A stretch of 50,190 bases of DNA from Paramagnetospirillum caucaseum (GCF_000342045.1 NZ_AONQ01000032.1:1-50190); one strand, 5' to 3'; shown: positions 36,801-49,587, counted from the first letter of the stretch. The notes: generated by a model from the letters alone, not told the origin. Translations and numbers: made by a program.

Positions 36801-36808
36801 TCCTCCAA
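33773..36808 (-). CDS. Double histidine kinase: PAS-HK-REC-PAS-HK
   Basis: The roughly 1011-residue protein has two complete transmitter modules. First comes a PAS domain (about 45-180), a coiled coil (185-250), HELRTPLALILG, ANAFRHTPDGG, DNGPGVP and GGTGLGLAI. A receiver follows (VLVVEDNPDMRVF, VISDVMMPRMNGDE, YVYKPF near 625), then a second PAS (640-770), a second coiled coil, HDLRAPLRAMTGF, NLLGNAWKYTS, DNGAGFD and GIGIGLATV. No membrane helix is seen. Start is uncertain: an in-frame stop lies just upstream of TTG 36808, and later TTG or GTG codons are possible. It is first in the three-gene kinase/regulator/GGDEF-EAL unit. Confidence 0.88.
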   Translation of the reverse strand: MEDSPEVGLPPWGISILGVGVATKPSPPSASDRAPPAGQGPDFRALFEAIPGLYLALDPDLRIVAVSDAYALATMTRRQDIVGRKIFDIFPDNPDDANADGVRNLKASLERVLETRAVDTMAVQKYDIRKPEAEGGGFEVRYWSPINSPIVEPGGTLTHIIHRVEDVTDFVQLQQREAERTKLAESLRERSGQMEAEIYARAREVADINFKLKQANGELARLYEKTRELDELKSQFFANVSHELRTPLALILGLVARRTADPNLADPARRDLDGIHRNARLLYRHVSNLLDISKLEAGRMLIHYVQVDLAREIRLIASHFESLAEGRRIQYGVRGLSELPAQVDQEMVERILLNLLANAFRHTPDGGSVAVSLQERSGCAVIQVQDNGPGVPAALHDTIFERFRQGERRSGGTGLGLAIVLEFCRLHGGSVVVSDSPGGGALFTVTLPLMAPAGAEVVSSASVPMDPNLLPQAVDLQPQPAAPHSKVLIGAPLVLVVEDNPDMRVFLAEALASHYRVAVACDGQDGLEMALEVRPDLVISDVMMPRMNGDEMVVALRAQPGMEDVPIIMLTAKADDELRIKLLRDAVQDYVYKPFLLEELLARAGRLIDERWKKLAVLRENEVRFRATFEQAAVGIALLAPNGHFLRVNARLCSILGLDQLDLLSCALRDVTHPDDVDLDVAEARSLIEGHIQTYTVEKRGMGNGARIIWLSLTVSLVRNALGAPYYFIVVVEDIQRRKEAENDVLRLNAGLEQRVRERTSQLQAANEELESFSYAVSHDLRAPLRAMTGFSQALVEDFGDSLEGEARNYLDEIVRGGKHMAELIDGLLQLARSTRGELRRDRVDLSALARAIRDEHSRAKPRYRRRVTWRIAGGLATRGDSRMIDVVMRNLLGNAWKYTSNTEEAVISLYVENDGTGPVFCVADNGAGFDPKHAEKLFKPFSRLHRQDEFPGIGIGLATVQRIIRRHGGTIQAVASPGKGAVFRFTLPEAGPDGDDSEGDWNGRQVDSPG

Positions 36809-36856
36809 CCATCATGACTCAATCGCAGCACAACCGAAAAGAATAAAATTTATACG

Positions 36857-36872
36857 ACACTATACCTAGTGT
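36857..36872. promoter_or_regulatory. Perfect inverted repeat, operator candidate
   Basis: ACACTA (36857-36862) and TAGTGT (36867-36872) flank TACC, giving a 16-base dyad 49 bases upstream of the double-kinase start, in an AT-rich patch. It could be an operator or overlap the kinase promoter. No matching second site was found in the window. Confidence 0.45.
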
Positions 36873-37061
36873 ATTTACCCTGCGCTGTCTAATCTCACCC
36901 TTAATGATCAAGGATGAGCCTCCATGACACCTTCCCGCTCAGACACCAAATGCCGCACGCGCAATCTCCGTTGGAAGGAATGTCCGCCCACTCATCGGAA
37001 AGGAAGGATTCGATCCAGCGCTGGCGCCACGACATTCCCACGCCAGGAGGGCCCGGCTTTT

Positions 37062-37165
37062 CGACATTTCCAGCCGCAGCAGATTTCCGGCACTACATTG
37101 AATTAGCGGAAAAGTTCGTGATTTTCCCACATCTCCATGGCCTGCAGGGCATATTGACGGCAGGG
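37062..37165 (+). repeat. Dispersed repeat, copy 4 (degenerate)
   Basis: CGACATTTCC (37062), ACATTGAATT (37095) and CCATGG (37135) have exactly the spacing of copy 1, and TTGACGGCA at 37154 matches copies 1 and 3. The 11-bp palindrome has decayed (TGCAGGGCATA), and the right half with AATAAGCGGGCGT is missing or unrecognisable. It ends about 17 bases before the stop of the minus-strand gene at 37182. No gene was seen elsewhere in 36809-37181. Confidence 0.7.
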
Positions 37166-37181
37166 CGTTGACCGGTTCCGA

Positions 37182-38978
37182 TTACAGGAACATGCCATCA
37201 AGATCGTCCTCGGCATCCTTGGCCTTCGATTGCATCGCCTTTGCCGCCGAATCGTCCTTGGCGAAGGCCTGATGGATGAAGCGTTCGGCGTCCATGGTGT
37301 AACAGGGCTGCATCAGGCGGTGGATGTCCTTGTGGAGCGCCTCGTCGAGGTCGGTTTCGGCGGCGAGGCCGGCGGCGATCGCCGATAATCGGGCCACGCC
37401 ATCCTTGGCGACCGCTCCCACCCGATGATGAATTTCAATTCCGGCTGCGGTCTCGGTCAGGGCCGTTGAAACGCCGCCGGCATCGGCCCGCAACTCCGCC
37501 AGGGCGTCGGACATGGACACGCCCACGCGCGACAGCGCCGCCATGGACTCGGCCATGACCGCCACGGGATCGCCCGCCTCGCCGCCGTCGCCCTCGGCCG
37601 CGGCGACGGCCAGATCGTCGGCAAGGCCGAGGACCACCTTCAGCAGTTCGGCGATGGAGTGCGAACAATCCTCTGTCCGCTTGCTGCAGGCGCGCAACTC
37701 GTGGGCCACGACGCCCAGCGCCCGCCCGTCATTGCCGAGGCGGCCGCATTTCAAGGTGGCGTTGAGCCCCATCACCCGCATGTCGGCGTCGATGGACTGG
37801 ATGGCGGCGAGATCGGCGGCCATGGCGCGAAAGCCGCTGGAAACCGCCCCGACCACCGACCCGGCCCGGCTGCGGGCCTCGGCATAGGCGGTGAGCAGTT
37901 CGCTGGCCCGCCGGATGTCGCTTTCGATCTCGGCCACGAACAATCCCCCGCCGCCGCCGCCGCCGAAGGCGTCTTCCGCCTCGGCGAGGATTTCCGCGGC
38001 CTCCCCGGCCAGGGCGGACAGGTTGCGGGCCAATCCCTCGACCTCGCCCCGGTAATCGCCGGCCCCGCCGTCCAACTGGGCCGCCTGGAGGTGAAGAACC
38101 CCACCGACCATCAGCGCCCGGCGTTCCTCCCCGATTTCATCGCCCAGCCACTGGCAACCGGGTTCGGTGACGGGCTCGCCGGCCGCCAAGGAGACCATGG
38201 CCCGCAGCGCGGTGCGCACGTGTTCGATTCGCTGGCAGACGCTGTCGTTGATCTGAAGCTCTGCCACCGTCGCGCCGATCCGCTGGGCGATACGCCTGGA
38301 CTTGTCCGCCACCGAATCGGCGGTGTGGGCGACGCGATGGCGGCGCTCGGCCAGAACGGAAAGGCTGGCATCGATGCGGGCACGCACCGCCTCCAGTTCC
38401 TTGGCCTCGTTACGCTCGAAATCGGCCTCGGCCTGCCGTGCCGAGGCCACCGCGCCCCGAACCGTGCCGAGACGGCCCCCGGCCTGCTCGATGGATGTGG
38501 CGGCCAGGTTTCCCAACCGGCCGATCTCCTTGGTGAAGACCGAGAAATCAACCCCCGCCGCCGTCACCAGGGCAGCCTGGATCTTGCCGTTGATGGCCAG
38601 CGCCCCCACTTCGCCGATGATCCGCTGCAACTGGTCGAGCCGCGTGGCCACCTCGGTGGCGCCCTCCTCCAGCTGGAGCAGGATCGAACCGGACCGGTTC
38701 GCCTCTCCTCCCGACATCCGGCTGATGCCCTGGACGGCCCGTTCCAGGCCGGAGACGGCATCATGCGCCTCCGGGCTGTGCAGTTGCTCCGCCAATCCGG
38801 CAAGATTGCCGCCCAGCCGGGCGAACACCTCCACCGCATGCCCCAGACTGTTGCCGAGCCGCAGGAAATCCTGGTCGGCCGACCCGGTCAGGCGGCCGAG
38901 GGCCGCATCCAGATCGGCCAGGGCGGCGCGGATGCGCTGCGCCTCGGCGGGAGCGACGGCGCCGGGAGGGGTCAGCAT
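37182..38978 (-). CDS. Soluble MCP-like chemotaxis protein with altered tip
   Basis: The 598-residue product has no membrane segment and is predicted to be mostly alpha-helical. Around residue 410 it has MGLNATLKCGRLGNDGRALG then VVAHELRACSKRTEDC, a divergent form of the [20 protein letters not shown] tip of chemoreceptors. The first half has a second helical stretch (NGKIQAALVTAAGVDFSVF). It overlaps the upstream CheW gene by seven bases, so it is translated with CheW and probably binds it. It may be a cytoplasmic receptor, or a regulator replacing one. The C-terminus (DSAAKAMQSKAKDAEDDLDG) lacks the CheR-binding pentapeptide. Confidence 0.75.
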   Translation of the reverse strand: MLTPPGAVAPAEAQRIRAALADLDAALGRLTGSADQDFLRLGNSLGHAVEVFARLGGNLAGLAEQLHSPEAHDAVSGLERAVQGISRMSGGEANRSGSILLQLEEGATEVATRLDQLQRIIGEVGALAINGKIQAALVTAAGVDFSVFTKEIGRLGNLAATSIEQAGGRLGTVRGAVASARQAEADFERNEAKELEAVRARIDASLSVLAERRHRVAHTADSVADKSRRIAQRIGATVAELQINDSVCQRIEHVRTALRAMVSLAAGEPVTEPGCQWLGDEIGEERRALMVGGVLHLQAAQLDGGAGDYRGEVEGLARNLSALAGEAAEILAEAEDAFGGGGGGGLFVAEIESDIRRASELLTAYAEARSRAGSVVGAVSSGFRAMAADLAAIQSIDADMRVMGLNATLKCGRLGNDGRALGVVAHELRACSKRTEDCSHSIAELLKVVLGLADDLAVAAAEGDGGEAGDPVAVMAESMAALSRVGVSMSDALAELRADAGGVSTALTETAAGIEIHHRVGAVAKDGVARLSAIAAGLAAETDLDEALHKDIHRLMQPCYTMDAERFIHQAFAKDDSAAKAMQSKAKDAEDDLDGMFL

Positions 38979-39487
38979 GGTTCACCCGAGGTCTGTGGCG
39001 CACGGTCCGGCATGGCGATCAGGGCGGTTTCGTCGCCGCTGAACAGGTAGCCGATATCGAGGACGATGACGAAGGCGTCGCCACGCCGCCCGACCGCCTT
39101 GATGAACTGCGAGTTCCAGCGGATGCCGATATTGGGCGCCGCCTCCATGGGATGATCGGCGAGGCCGGTGACCTCGTAGACCCGATCCGCCACCAGGCCC
39201 ATGACCACGTTCCGCCCCCCGGTCGCCACATCGAGAACGATGATGCGGGTGCTGGGCGTGGGCGGGGCCGCCGGCAAGCCCAGCTTCACCCGCAGATCGA
39301 CCACCGGCACGGTGCAGCGGCGGACATCGATCATCCCCATCAGGTAGGGCGGCGCGTTGGGAATGCGGGAGATGGGGCAGAGGTCGAGGATTTCATGCAC
39401 CCTCTCGACCTCCACCGCGAAGATCTCCTTGTCGATGCCGAGGGTGACGTACTGGGCGGCCCTGTCCGATGTGGCGATTTGGCTCAT
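38972..39487 (-). CDS. cheW: CheW-like coupling protein 1
   Basis: The 171-residue product is a single CheW domain: YVTLGIDKEIFAVEVERVHEI, ISRIPNAPPYLMGMIDVRR, VPVVDLRVKLGL and VVMGLVADRVYEV. It bridges chemoreceptors and CheA. It lies 30 bases after the MCP gene and overlaps the MCP-like gene by seven bases. A second cheW at 41344 precedes the MCP, so each receptor gene has its own coupling gene next to it. Confidence 0.93.
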   Translation of the reverse strand: MSQIATSDRAAQYVTLGIDKEIFAVEVERVHEILDLCPISRIPNAPPYLMGMIDVRRCTVPVVDLRVKLGLPAAPPTPSTRIIVLDVATGGRNVVMGLVADRVYEVTGLADHPMEAAPNIGIRWNSQFIKAVGRRGDAFVIVLDIGYLFSGDETALIAMPDRAPQTSGEPC

Positions 39488-39517
39488 GGTCCGGTCCTTC
39501 CTGTCGAAGCCCTTGCC

Positions 39518-41329
39518 TCAGTAGCGCTGAAACTCGGCATCCTCGGCATCCATTTCGATGATCGTGCCGCTGCCCGCCCCTTTCTTGGCGGCCGGCTCGG
39601 TCTTGGCGGCGGGGCGCGCCGCCGGTTTGGCCTTGCCGGCCGGCATATGGGCGATCTGGGCATGCCGGGCGACGGGCTTGGCCGCCGCCGGCTTGGCCGT
39701 GCTCTGGGTGGTCCGGAAATAGTCGATGGTGTTCTGGAGCTGCTCGGCCTGGGAGGCCAGTTCCACCGAGGTCGAGGACATTTCCTCGGCGCCGGCGGCG
39801 TTCTGCTGGGTTACCTTGTCCAATTGCTGGATGGCCAGATTGACCTGATTGGCGCCCACATCCTGTTCGCGGCAGGCCGCCGTGATCTCCTCCACCAATT
39901 CGGCGGTCCGCTTGATGTCCGGCACCAGCTTGCTCAGCATCTGGCCGGCGTCCTGGGCGACCTTGACCGTTTCGGTGGATAGGGCGTTGATCTCGCCGGC
40001 CGCCGCCTGGCTGCGCTCGGCCAGCTTGCGGACCTCGGAGGCCACCACGGCGAAACCACGGCCGTGCTCGCCGGCCCGGGCCGCCTCCACCGCCGCGTTC
40101 AACGCCAGAAGGTCGGTCTGGCGGGCGATTTCCTGGACGATGCCGATCTTCTCGGCGATGGTCTGCATGGCGCTGACCGCCCGCCCCACCGCCTCGCCCG
40201 AGGCCTGGGCGTCCTTGGCCGACTGACGGGCGATCTTCTCGGTCTGGCTGGCATTGTCGGCGGTCTGCTTGATGTTGGCCGCCATCTCCTCCATGGACGA
40301 GGCGGCCTGTTCGGTGGCCGAGGCCTGCTCGGTGGCGCCCTGGCTCAGTTCCTCGGCGCCCGAGGACAATTGCTCGCTGCCGGCCGCCACGTTCTGGACG
40401 GCGTTGACGGTTTCGCCCACCACGCTGCTCAGCTTTTCGACCATGGTCTTCAAGGCGATGCCCAGGGCGTCCTCGTCGCATAGGGGGGTGACCGTGACGG
40501 TCAGGTCCCCCCCGGCCAACTGATCGGCGATGCCGGCGATGTCGCGCTGGTTCTCGTTGACGGTGTGCAGCGCGCGGGCCATCTCGCCGATCTCGTCCTT
40601 GCGGGTCTGCCCTTCGATGACGGTGCTCATGCGCCGCTCGGCGACCGCCCCCAGGGCCTTGACCATGGTGGCGATGGAAACGGTGATGGAGCGCACGATC
40701 ATCACCGCCAGGGCGATGGCGGCCAGCAGGCCGATGGCCACGGCGGAGAGATTCTGGATGCGGGTGCTGGTGAAGGTTTCGCCGCCCTTCTCGTACTCGG
40801 ACTTGGCCACCCGCTCCTGCAGGGCGAGGTTATCGCGCAAATTCTTGTTCAGAACGATGACCGTCTGACGCATCTCGCCGGTCATGATGGCCGAGACCTG
40901 CGCCCTGTTGTCCGCATTGGCGGACAGCAGGGCGACAACGTTGTCGACCCCCTTGTTGTAGCTGTCCAGGCTCTTCTGGATGCGCTCGGCGATCTCCTTT
41001 TCCTCCGGAGCGAGATAGGTGGAGAGATAGTCCGACCACTCCTTGGCGATCTCATGCCTAAGCTCGGCAACCCTGGAGACACTGTTCCGCCGTTCCTCGG
41101 GAGTCGCGGCCATGATGCTTTCCAGCAATCTGCCGCGGACGCGGCCGATGTTGTCGATAATCTTGGCCAGTTGCACCAGGCAAACCGCCCGATCCTCGTA
41201 GACGGTCTTGAGCGAGGCGTGCATCAAGCCCATACCCCGGTCGCCCAGATAGGTGATGATGGCCATGGGCAGGATCATGACGACGAGCAGGATCGTCAAC
41301 CGGGCATTGATCTTCATGTTGGCGAACAT
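39518..41329 (-). CDS. Methyl-accepting chemotaxis protein with 4HB sensor and C-terminal tether
   Basis: The 603-residue receptor has a membrane helix at 11-28, a periplasmic four-helix-bundle sensor (about 30-190), a second helix near 197-215, a HAMP region (216-330, possibly two units) and a full signalling domain with tip [20 protein letters not shown] and [17 protein letters not shown]. After it come an Ala/Pro/Lys-rich linker of about 50 residues and a final EFQRY, a pentapeptide-like tether for CheR or CheB (inference by position; consensus is xWxxF-like). The ligand cannot be predicted. CheW genes flank it on both sides. Confidence 0.93.
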   Translation of the reverse strand: MFANMKINARLTILLVVMILPMAIITYLGDRGMGLMHASLKTVYEDRAVCLVQLAKIIDNIGRVRGRLLESIMAATPEERRNSVSRVAELRHEIAKEWSDYLSTYLAPEEKEIAERIQKSLDSYNKGVDNVVALLSANADNRAQVSAIMTGEMRQTVIVLNKNLRDNLALQERVAKSEYEKGGETFTSTRIQNLSAVAIGLLAAIALAVMIVRSITVSIATMVKALGAVAERRMSTVIEGQTRKDEIGEMARALHTVNENQRDIAGIADQLAGGDLTVTVTPLCDEDALGIALKTMVEKLSSVVGETVNAVQNVAAGSEQLSSGAEELSQGATEQASATEQAASSMEEMAANIKQTADNASQTEKIARQSAKDAQASGEAVGRAVSAMQTIAEKIGIVQEIARQTDLLALNAAVEAARAGEHGRGFAVVASEVRKLAERSQAAAGEINALSTETVKVAQDAGQMLSKLVPDIKRTAELVEEITAACREQDVGANQVNLAIQQLDKVTQQNAAGAEEMSSTSVELASQAEQLQNTIDYFRTTQSTAKPAAAKPVARHAQIAHMPAGKAKPAARPAAKTEPAAKKGAGSGTIIEMDAEDAEFQRY

Positions 41330-41343
41330 TGTCAGTCTCCTGT

Positions 41344-41832
41344 TCAGGACCCGTGGAGCCGGTCCTCGCGAGCAGGCTCGGAGGCAAAGACCCGGTCGAT
41401 ATCAAGGATGATGAGGAAACCGCCGTTGCGGCGGCCGATCCCCCGAATAAATTCCGGCGGCCAGCGCATGCCGACCTTGGGCGTGGATTCGATGGACTGC
41501 ATGTTGATCTCGGCGACCTCGTAGACCTTGTCGGCCAGCAGGCCGACCATGGTCAGCTCGCCATCCAGGGTGGCCTCGATCACCACGATGCGGGTATCGA
41601 TGGTGCGGGGTTCCACCGTCATGCCGAGACGCACCCTGAGATCCACCAGCGGCACCACCTTGCCGCGCACGTTGATCAGCCCGGTGGCGTAGCGGGGCGC
41701 ATTGGGAACGGTGGTGATCGGCACCAGGTCGAGAATCTCGCGGACGATGGTGGCCTCCAGGGCGAACGCCTCCCCGGACAAGGCCAGGGTGAGAATCTCG
41801 ACCGGACGGGAGAGTGTGTGGACATTTCCCAT
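41344..41832 (-). CDS. cheW: CheW-like coupling protein 2
   Basis: The 162-residue product is a CheW domain with [49 protein letters not shown] and [15 protein letters not shown]. It lies two bases after cheA and 14 bases before the MCP gene. It is about as divergent from CheW 1 as expected for paralogues that serve different receptors. Confidence 0.93.
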   Translation of the reverse strand: MGNVHTLSRPVEILTLALSGEAFALEATIVREILDLVPITTVPNAPRYATGLINVRGKVVPLVDLRVRLGMTVEPRTIDTRIVVIEATLDGELTMVGLLADKVYEVAEINMQSIESTPKVGMRWPPEFIRGIGRRNGGFLIILDIDRVFASEPAREDRLHGS

Positions 41833-41834
41833 CT

Positions 41835-43907
41835 TTAGGACGCCTTCTTCTGGGACTCGGAGGCTTGGCCGAAATCGATCAGGCGCGGCACGTCGATGAT
41901 CAGCGCCACGGTGCCGTCACCGAGAATGGTCGCCCCGGAGAAGGTCTGGACCGTGCTGTGGATCTTGGACAGCGACTTGATGACCGTCTGGTAGTCGCCG
42001 ATGATCTGATCCACCACCAGCCCCACCCGGGCGTCGCCGGTCGAGACGATCACCACCTTCTGATAGGGCTCGGGATCGGTGACGACGTTGAACAGTGCCT
42101 TGAGCCGCAGGAACGGCACGGTCTCGTCGCGGATGTTGAGGAAGTCGCGGCCGGAAGCGCGCCGGTCGTCCTCGGCGCTCAACTCGACGCATTCCTCCAC
42201 CGCCGACAGCGGGATGACGTAACGCCCCTCGCCGACCCGGACCAGCAACCCGTCGATGATGGCCAGGGTCAGCGGCAGCCGCAGCGTCATGGTGGAGCCG
42301 GAGCCCAGGGTGCTGTCGATGTCGATGGTGCCGCGCAACTGGTCGATGGCGCGCTTGACCACATCCATGCCGACGCCACGCCCCGACACGCTGGTGACCT
42401 TGGCGGCGGTGGAGAAACCCGGCTGCAGGATCAACTGGAAGATCTCCGGCTCGCTCAGTTCGGCACCGGGCGGGATCAGGCCGTTCTCCTCGGCCTTGGC
42501 GCGGACCCGCACGGGGTCGATGCCGGCGCCGTCGTCGGTGATCTTGATCAGCACCTGGGCGCCGGAATGGATGGCAGACAGGTGGATGGTGCCCTGGCGC
42601 GGCTTGCCCTTGGATTCCCGGATATCGGGGGCCTCGACGCCATGGTCGAGGCTGTTGCGGATCAGGTGGACCAGGGGATCGTGCAGGCGTTCGATCACCG
42701 TCTTGTCCAACTCGGTCTCCTCGCCCGAGGTGGTCAGGGCGATCTCCTTGCCCAATTCCTTCGACAGATCGCGCACCAGCCGGCGGAAGCGGCCGAACAG
42801 CGAGCCGATGGGGACCATGCGGATGCCCATGGTGGTATCGCGCAGTTCCGACGACAGCCGTTCGATCTCCTCGACCAGCGACTTCAGATGGGGGTCGTTG
42901 CCGGCATTGGCCAATTGCCGCAGGCGGGCCTGGGCGATGACCAGTTCGCCGACCTGATCCATCAATTCGTCGAGACGGCTGGCCTGCACCCGGATGTCGG
43001 CGGCATCCGCCTTGGCGACCTTCTCGACCTCGCCTTTCAGATGCTTCTGCTCGGCCAGGGCGGCCGCGACCTTGTCGGTGCTGACCAGCCCCTCCTTGAC
43101 CAGCATGGCCCCCAGCCGGGGCTGCTGGTCGAGGGCCTTGTCCAGGGCATCGGCCGAGACCGCATGGCGTTCCACCAGGATTTCCCCCAGGCGCTTGGCC
43201 TCGGGCTCGACCACCTCGACGGAAAGCTCCATGTCGTCGATGACGAACATGAAAACATCGTCGATGGCCGAGCGCGGCTGGTCGGTGGACAACAGGCCGT
43301 CCCAAGCCAGATAGCAGCCGCTGGGGTCCATCTCCTCCAGCATGGGAATGCCGTCGGTGTCGGTCACCATGGTGCAGTCGCCCAGTTCGCGCAGCTCCTT
43401 CAGCAGCAGCAGCGGATTGGCGCCCATGGCCATGGCGTTCCGGGCAAGCCTGAAATGCAGGCGGTAGGTGGTGCGCTCGGGCGGCGGTTCGGGTGGATGG
43501 GCGTCGTTGCTCGACACGCTCACCACCGGCCCGATCCCGATGATTCCGGCCAATTGGGCGAGAAGGGCCTCGCTGCGCCCCGGCGGCGCGGCCTCGGGCT
43601 GTTCGATCAGGACGCGCATGTGGTCCTTGGCGGCCAAAGCCACCTCGACCAGTTCCTTGGTCGCGGCGAGCTTGCCCTTGCGGACCAGATCGAAGGCGTT
43701 TTCCACATGGTGGGTGAACGCCGAGGCGGCGTCGAAGCCGAACATCGCCCCCGACCCCTTGATGGTGTGCAAGGCCCGGAACGCCGTGTCGATCAGATCC
43801 TTGTCCGAAGGATCGGCCTCGATGTCGAGCAGGGTGGTTTCCAACTGCTCGAACAACTCCCTCGCCTCGGCGCGGAATGTTTCGACCGGGTCGATGGCGG
43901 TGGACAT
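41835..43907 (-). CDS. cheA: Chemotaxis histidine kinase CheA
   Basis: The 690-residue product starts with a P1 phosphotransfer domain (AFRALHTIKGSGAMFGFD, His near 49). A middle region (about 145-330) includes a domain with LGEILVERHAVSADALDKAL and LGAMLVKEGLVS, which resembles the repeated N-terminal fold of type II secretion ATPases and is not typical of CheA. The dimerisation and ATPase parts follow (HDPLVHLIRNSLDHGVE, DDGAGIDP, GRGVGMDVV), then a CheW-like P5. The ATG at 43907 has GGGGAGGA upstream and overlaps the STAS stop. It phosphorylates the CheY and CheB encoded nearby. Confidence 0.95.
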   Translation of the reverse strand: MSTAIDPVETFRAEARELFEQLETTLLDIEADPSDKDLIDTAFRALHTIKGSGAMFGFDAASAFTHHVENAFDLVRKGKLAATKELVEVALAAKDHMRVLIEQPEAAPPGRSEALLAQLAGIIGIGPVVSVSSNDAHPPEPPPERTTYRLHFRLARNAMAMGANPLLLLKELRELGDCTMVTDTDGIPMLEEMDPSGCYLAWDGLLSTDQPRSAIDDVFMFVIDDMELSVEVVEPEAKRLGEILVERHAVSADALDKALDQQPRLGAMLVKEGLVSTDKVAAALAEQKHLKGEVEKVAKADAADIRVQASRLDELMDQVGELVIAQARLRQLANAGNDPHLKSLVEEIERLSSELRDTTMGIRMVPIGSLFGRFRRLVRDLSKELGKEIALTTSGEETELDKTVIERLHDPLVHLIRNSLDHGVEAPDIRESKGKPRQGTIHLSAIHSGAQVLIKITDDGAGIDPVRVRAKAEENGLIPPGAELSEPEIFQLILQPGFSTAAKVTSVSGRGVGMDVVKRAIDQLRGTIDIDSTLGSGSTMTLRLPLTLAIIDGLLVRVGEGRYVIPLSAVEECVELSAEDDRRASGRDFLNIRDETVPFLRLKALFNVVTDPEPYQKVVIVSTGDARVGLVVDQIIGDYQTVIKSLSKIHSTVQTFSGATILGDGTVALIIDVPRLIDFGQASESQKKAS

Positions 43908-44218
43908 CAGGCGGTCCTCCCCTCGAGCCAGAATTGGGCCCGGGAGCCATCCTGGGCGCCGCAGATGGTCAAGATCTCCAGCAGCGCGCCGCCGGCCGGG
44001 GCACTGAGGCTCAGAACCTTGCCGGCGGCTTCGGCACTCTTGCAGGCGGCGAGGATCAACTGGATGAAGGCGACATCCACCTCGGTAAGGCCGGAGCAAT
44101 CCACCTCGATACGGTCGGACGACTCCAGGGCCTGCTTCAGTTGCCGGGCGATGTCATCGGCCTGGCGGATGGTGGCGGCGCCGGTAAAGCCGATGACGAC
44201 GGTGGGTGCGCGTGCCAT
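43907..44218 (-). CDS. STAS-domain protein
   Basis: The 103-residue product is one STAS domain (IEVDCSGLTEVDVAFIQLIL, then ACKSAEAAGKVLSL). Such domains act in anti-sigma-antagonist switching and, in chemotaxis clusters, probably as partners of CheA. The ATG at 44218 is chosen because AAGGAGGT lies upstream of it; an earlier ATG at 44239 would include that site. The Ser at CSGLTE is near the usual phosphorylation position of antagonists. It overlaps cheA by one base. Confidence 0.85.
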   Translation of the reverse strand: MARAPTVVIGFTGAATIRQADDIARQLKQALESSDRIEVDCSGLTEVDVAFIQLILAACKSAEAAGKVLSLSAPAGGALLEILTICGAQDGSRAQFWLEGRTA

Positions 44219-44293
44219 GCCCAACCTCCTTGGGGACATCTATGAACAACAGGGTAGGCGCTTGGTCGGTATATTGAGGAGGAGGAGGAACGG

Positions 44294-48373
<4,080 letters not shown>

Positions 48374-48395
48374 CTCCCGCCTCCCGCGCGGAGGG

Positions 48396-48761
48396 TTAGC
48401 CGAGGACCTTCTTGACGATGGCCAGCAGCTGTTCCTGCTTGAACGGCTTGGTGATCCAGGCGGTGGCGCCGGATTGCTTGGCCTCGGCCTTCTTGCCCTC
48501 GTCGGACTCGGTGGTCAGGAAGACGATGGGAACCCCCTTGTAGGCCGGGAGCTTGCGCAATTCCTTGATCAGCGACAGCCCATCCATGTTGGGCATGTTG
48601 AGGTCGGTCACCACCATGTGGATCTCGGCCGATCCGGCCTTGGCGAGGGCGTCCTTGCCGTCGCAGGCCTCAAGAATGTCGTATCCCGCGCCGGAAAGGG
48701 TCAGCTTGACCATTTGCCGCACGCTGGCGGAATCATCGACGCTGAGAATTGTCTTCGCCAT
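48396..48761 (-). CDS. cheY: CheY-type response regulator
   Basis: The 121-residue receiver has [18 protein letters not shown], phospho-Asp in VVTDLNMPNMDGLSLI, Thr in VFLTTES and Lys in WITKPFKQE. It should carry the CheA signal to the flagellar motor or another target. GGAGG lies before the ATG at 48761. It is first of the cheY-cheR-cheB-EAL run and is preceded by the repeated motif, site 2. Confidence 0.94.
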   Translation of the reverse strand: MAKTILSVDDSASVRQMVKLTLSGAGYDILEACDGKDALAKAGSAEIHMVVTDLNMPNMDGLSLIKELRKLPAYKGVPIVFLTTESDEGKKAEAKQSGATAWITKPFKQEQLLAIVKKVLG

Positions 48762-48838
48762 GGGGGCCTCCAGATTGGGTTGATCCAGGGTAGCCAAACT
48801 CATGGGCGAAAGGTGAGGCCGCGAACGGGTACCGGCGG

Positions 48839-48859
48839 GCGGCAAAGGTATATCAGCCG
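48839..48859. promoter_or_regulatory. Repeated motif, site 2 (upstream of cheY)
   Basis: GCGGCAAAGGTATAT at 48839-48853 is identical to 15 bases of site 1. Its second arm is imperfect (CAGCCG), so only a short CGGC/GCCG stem forms. On the minus strand ATATACCTTTGC ends 80 bases before the cheY ATG. It touches the stop of the NarL-type gene. Confidence 0.65.
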
Positions 48860-49491
48860 AGGACGTGTCCCTGGGCCATCAGCGTCGCGGCCTGAGCCCG
48901 GTTCTTGGCGCCCAGTTTCCTGTAGATGCGGGTGAGCTGGACCTTGACGGTGACCTCCCGCAGGTTGAGCAGGCGGGCGATTTCCTTGTTGGACTTGCCC
49001 TCCACCACCATGGCCATGATGGTTTTCTCGCGTTCGGCGAATTCCACATCCCCCCCACCGGTCTCGCCGGACGGCGGCGGCGGCGGCTGGCACGGCGTGC
49101 CGAACATTTCGGCCGGCAGATAGGACCCCCCTGCCAGGATCACGTTCAAAGCCGAGGAAAAAACCTTGCTGTCCAGGGTCTTGGGCAGGAAGCCCCGGGC
49201 CCCGGCGCCGATACAGGCGCTGACTTCCGACGCCAGGGCCACCCCGGACATCACCACCACCGGCATTCCCCGGGATCGGGCCACGATGGTCTGGACGCCG
49301 CTCTGGCCATTCATCCCCGGCATGGAATAGTCGATCAGCAGGAGGTCGAATCCCCGAGGCCCGTTCAGAATCGTCAAGGCATCCCCAAGGGTGGCGGCGA
49401 CCTCGGTCGTCCCCCCGGGGAACAGCCGCTCGACCTGTTCGCGGACGGCACTCAGATAAAGAGGGTGATCATCGGCGATAAGGACATGCAT
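48853..49491 (-). CDS. NarL/FixJ-family response regulator
   Basis: The 212-residue product has a receiver (MHVLIADDHPLYLSAVREQV, Asp in LLLIDYSMPGMNG, Lys in GFLPKTLDS) and a LuxR-type helix-turn-helix (IMAMVVEGKSNKEIARLLNL then REVTVKVQLTRIYRKLG). It is a DNA-binding transcription regulator, possibly of the chemotaxis or c-di-GMP genes that follow in the same direction. The partner kinase is not evident. A Pro- and Gly-rich linker (QPPPPPSGETGGG) separates the domains. Confidence 0.93.
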   Translation of the reverse strand: MHVLIADDHPLYLSAVREQVERLFPGGTTEVAATLGDALTILNGPRGFDLLLIDYSMPGMNGQSGVQTIVARSRGMPVVVMSGVALASEVSACIGAGARGFLPKTLDSKVFSSALNVILAGGSYLPAEMFGTPCQPPPPPSGETGGGDVEFAEREKTIMAMVVEGKSNKEIARLLNLREVTVKVQLTRIYRKLGAKNRAQAATLMAQGHVLG

Positions 49492-49587
49492 GCAGGAGCC
49501 CCACGCGGATCAGATGTATAATTCTGCATCATCCCGGTTCCTTGCACAATAACAGTAACACCCATGGACGCCGAGGCCAAAAGATGC

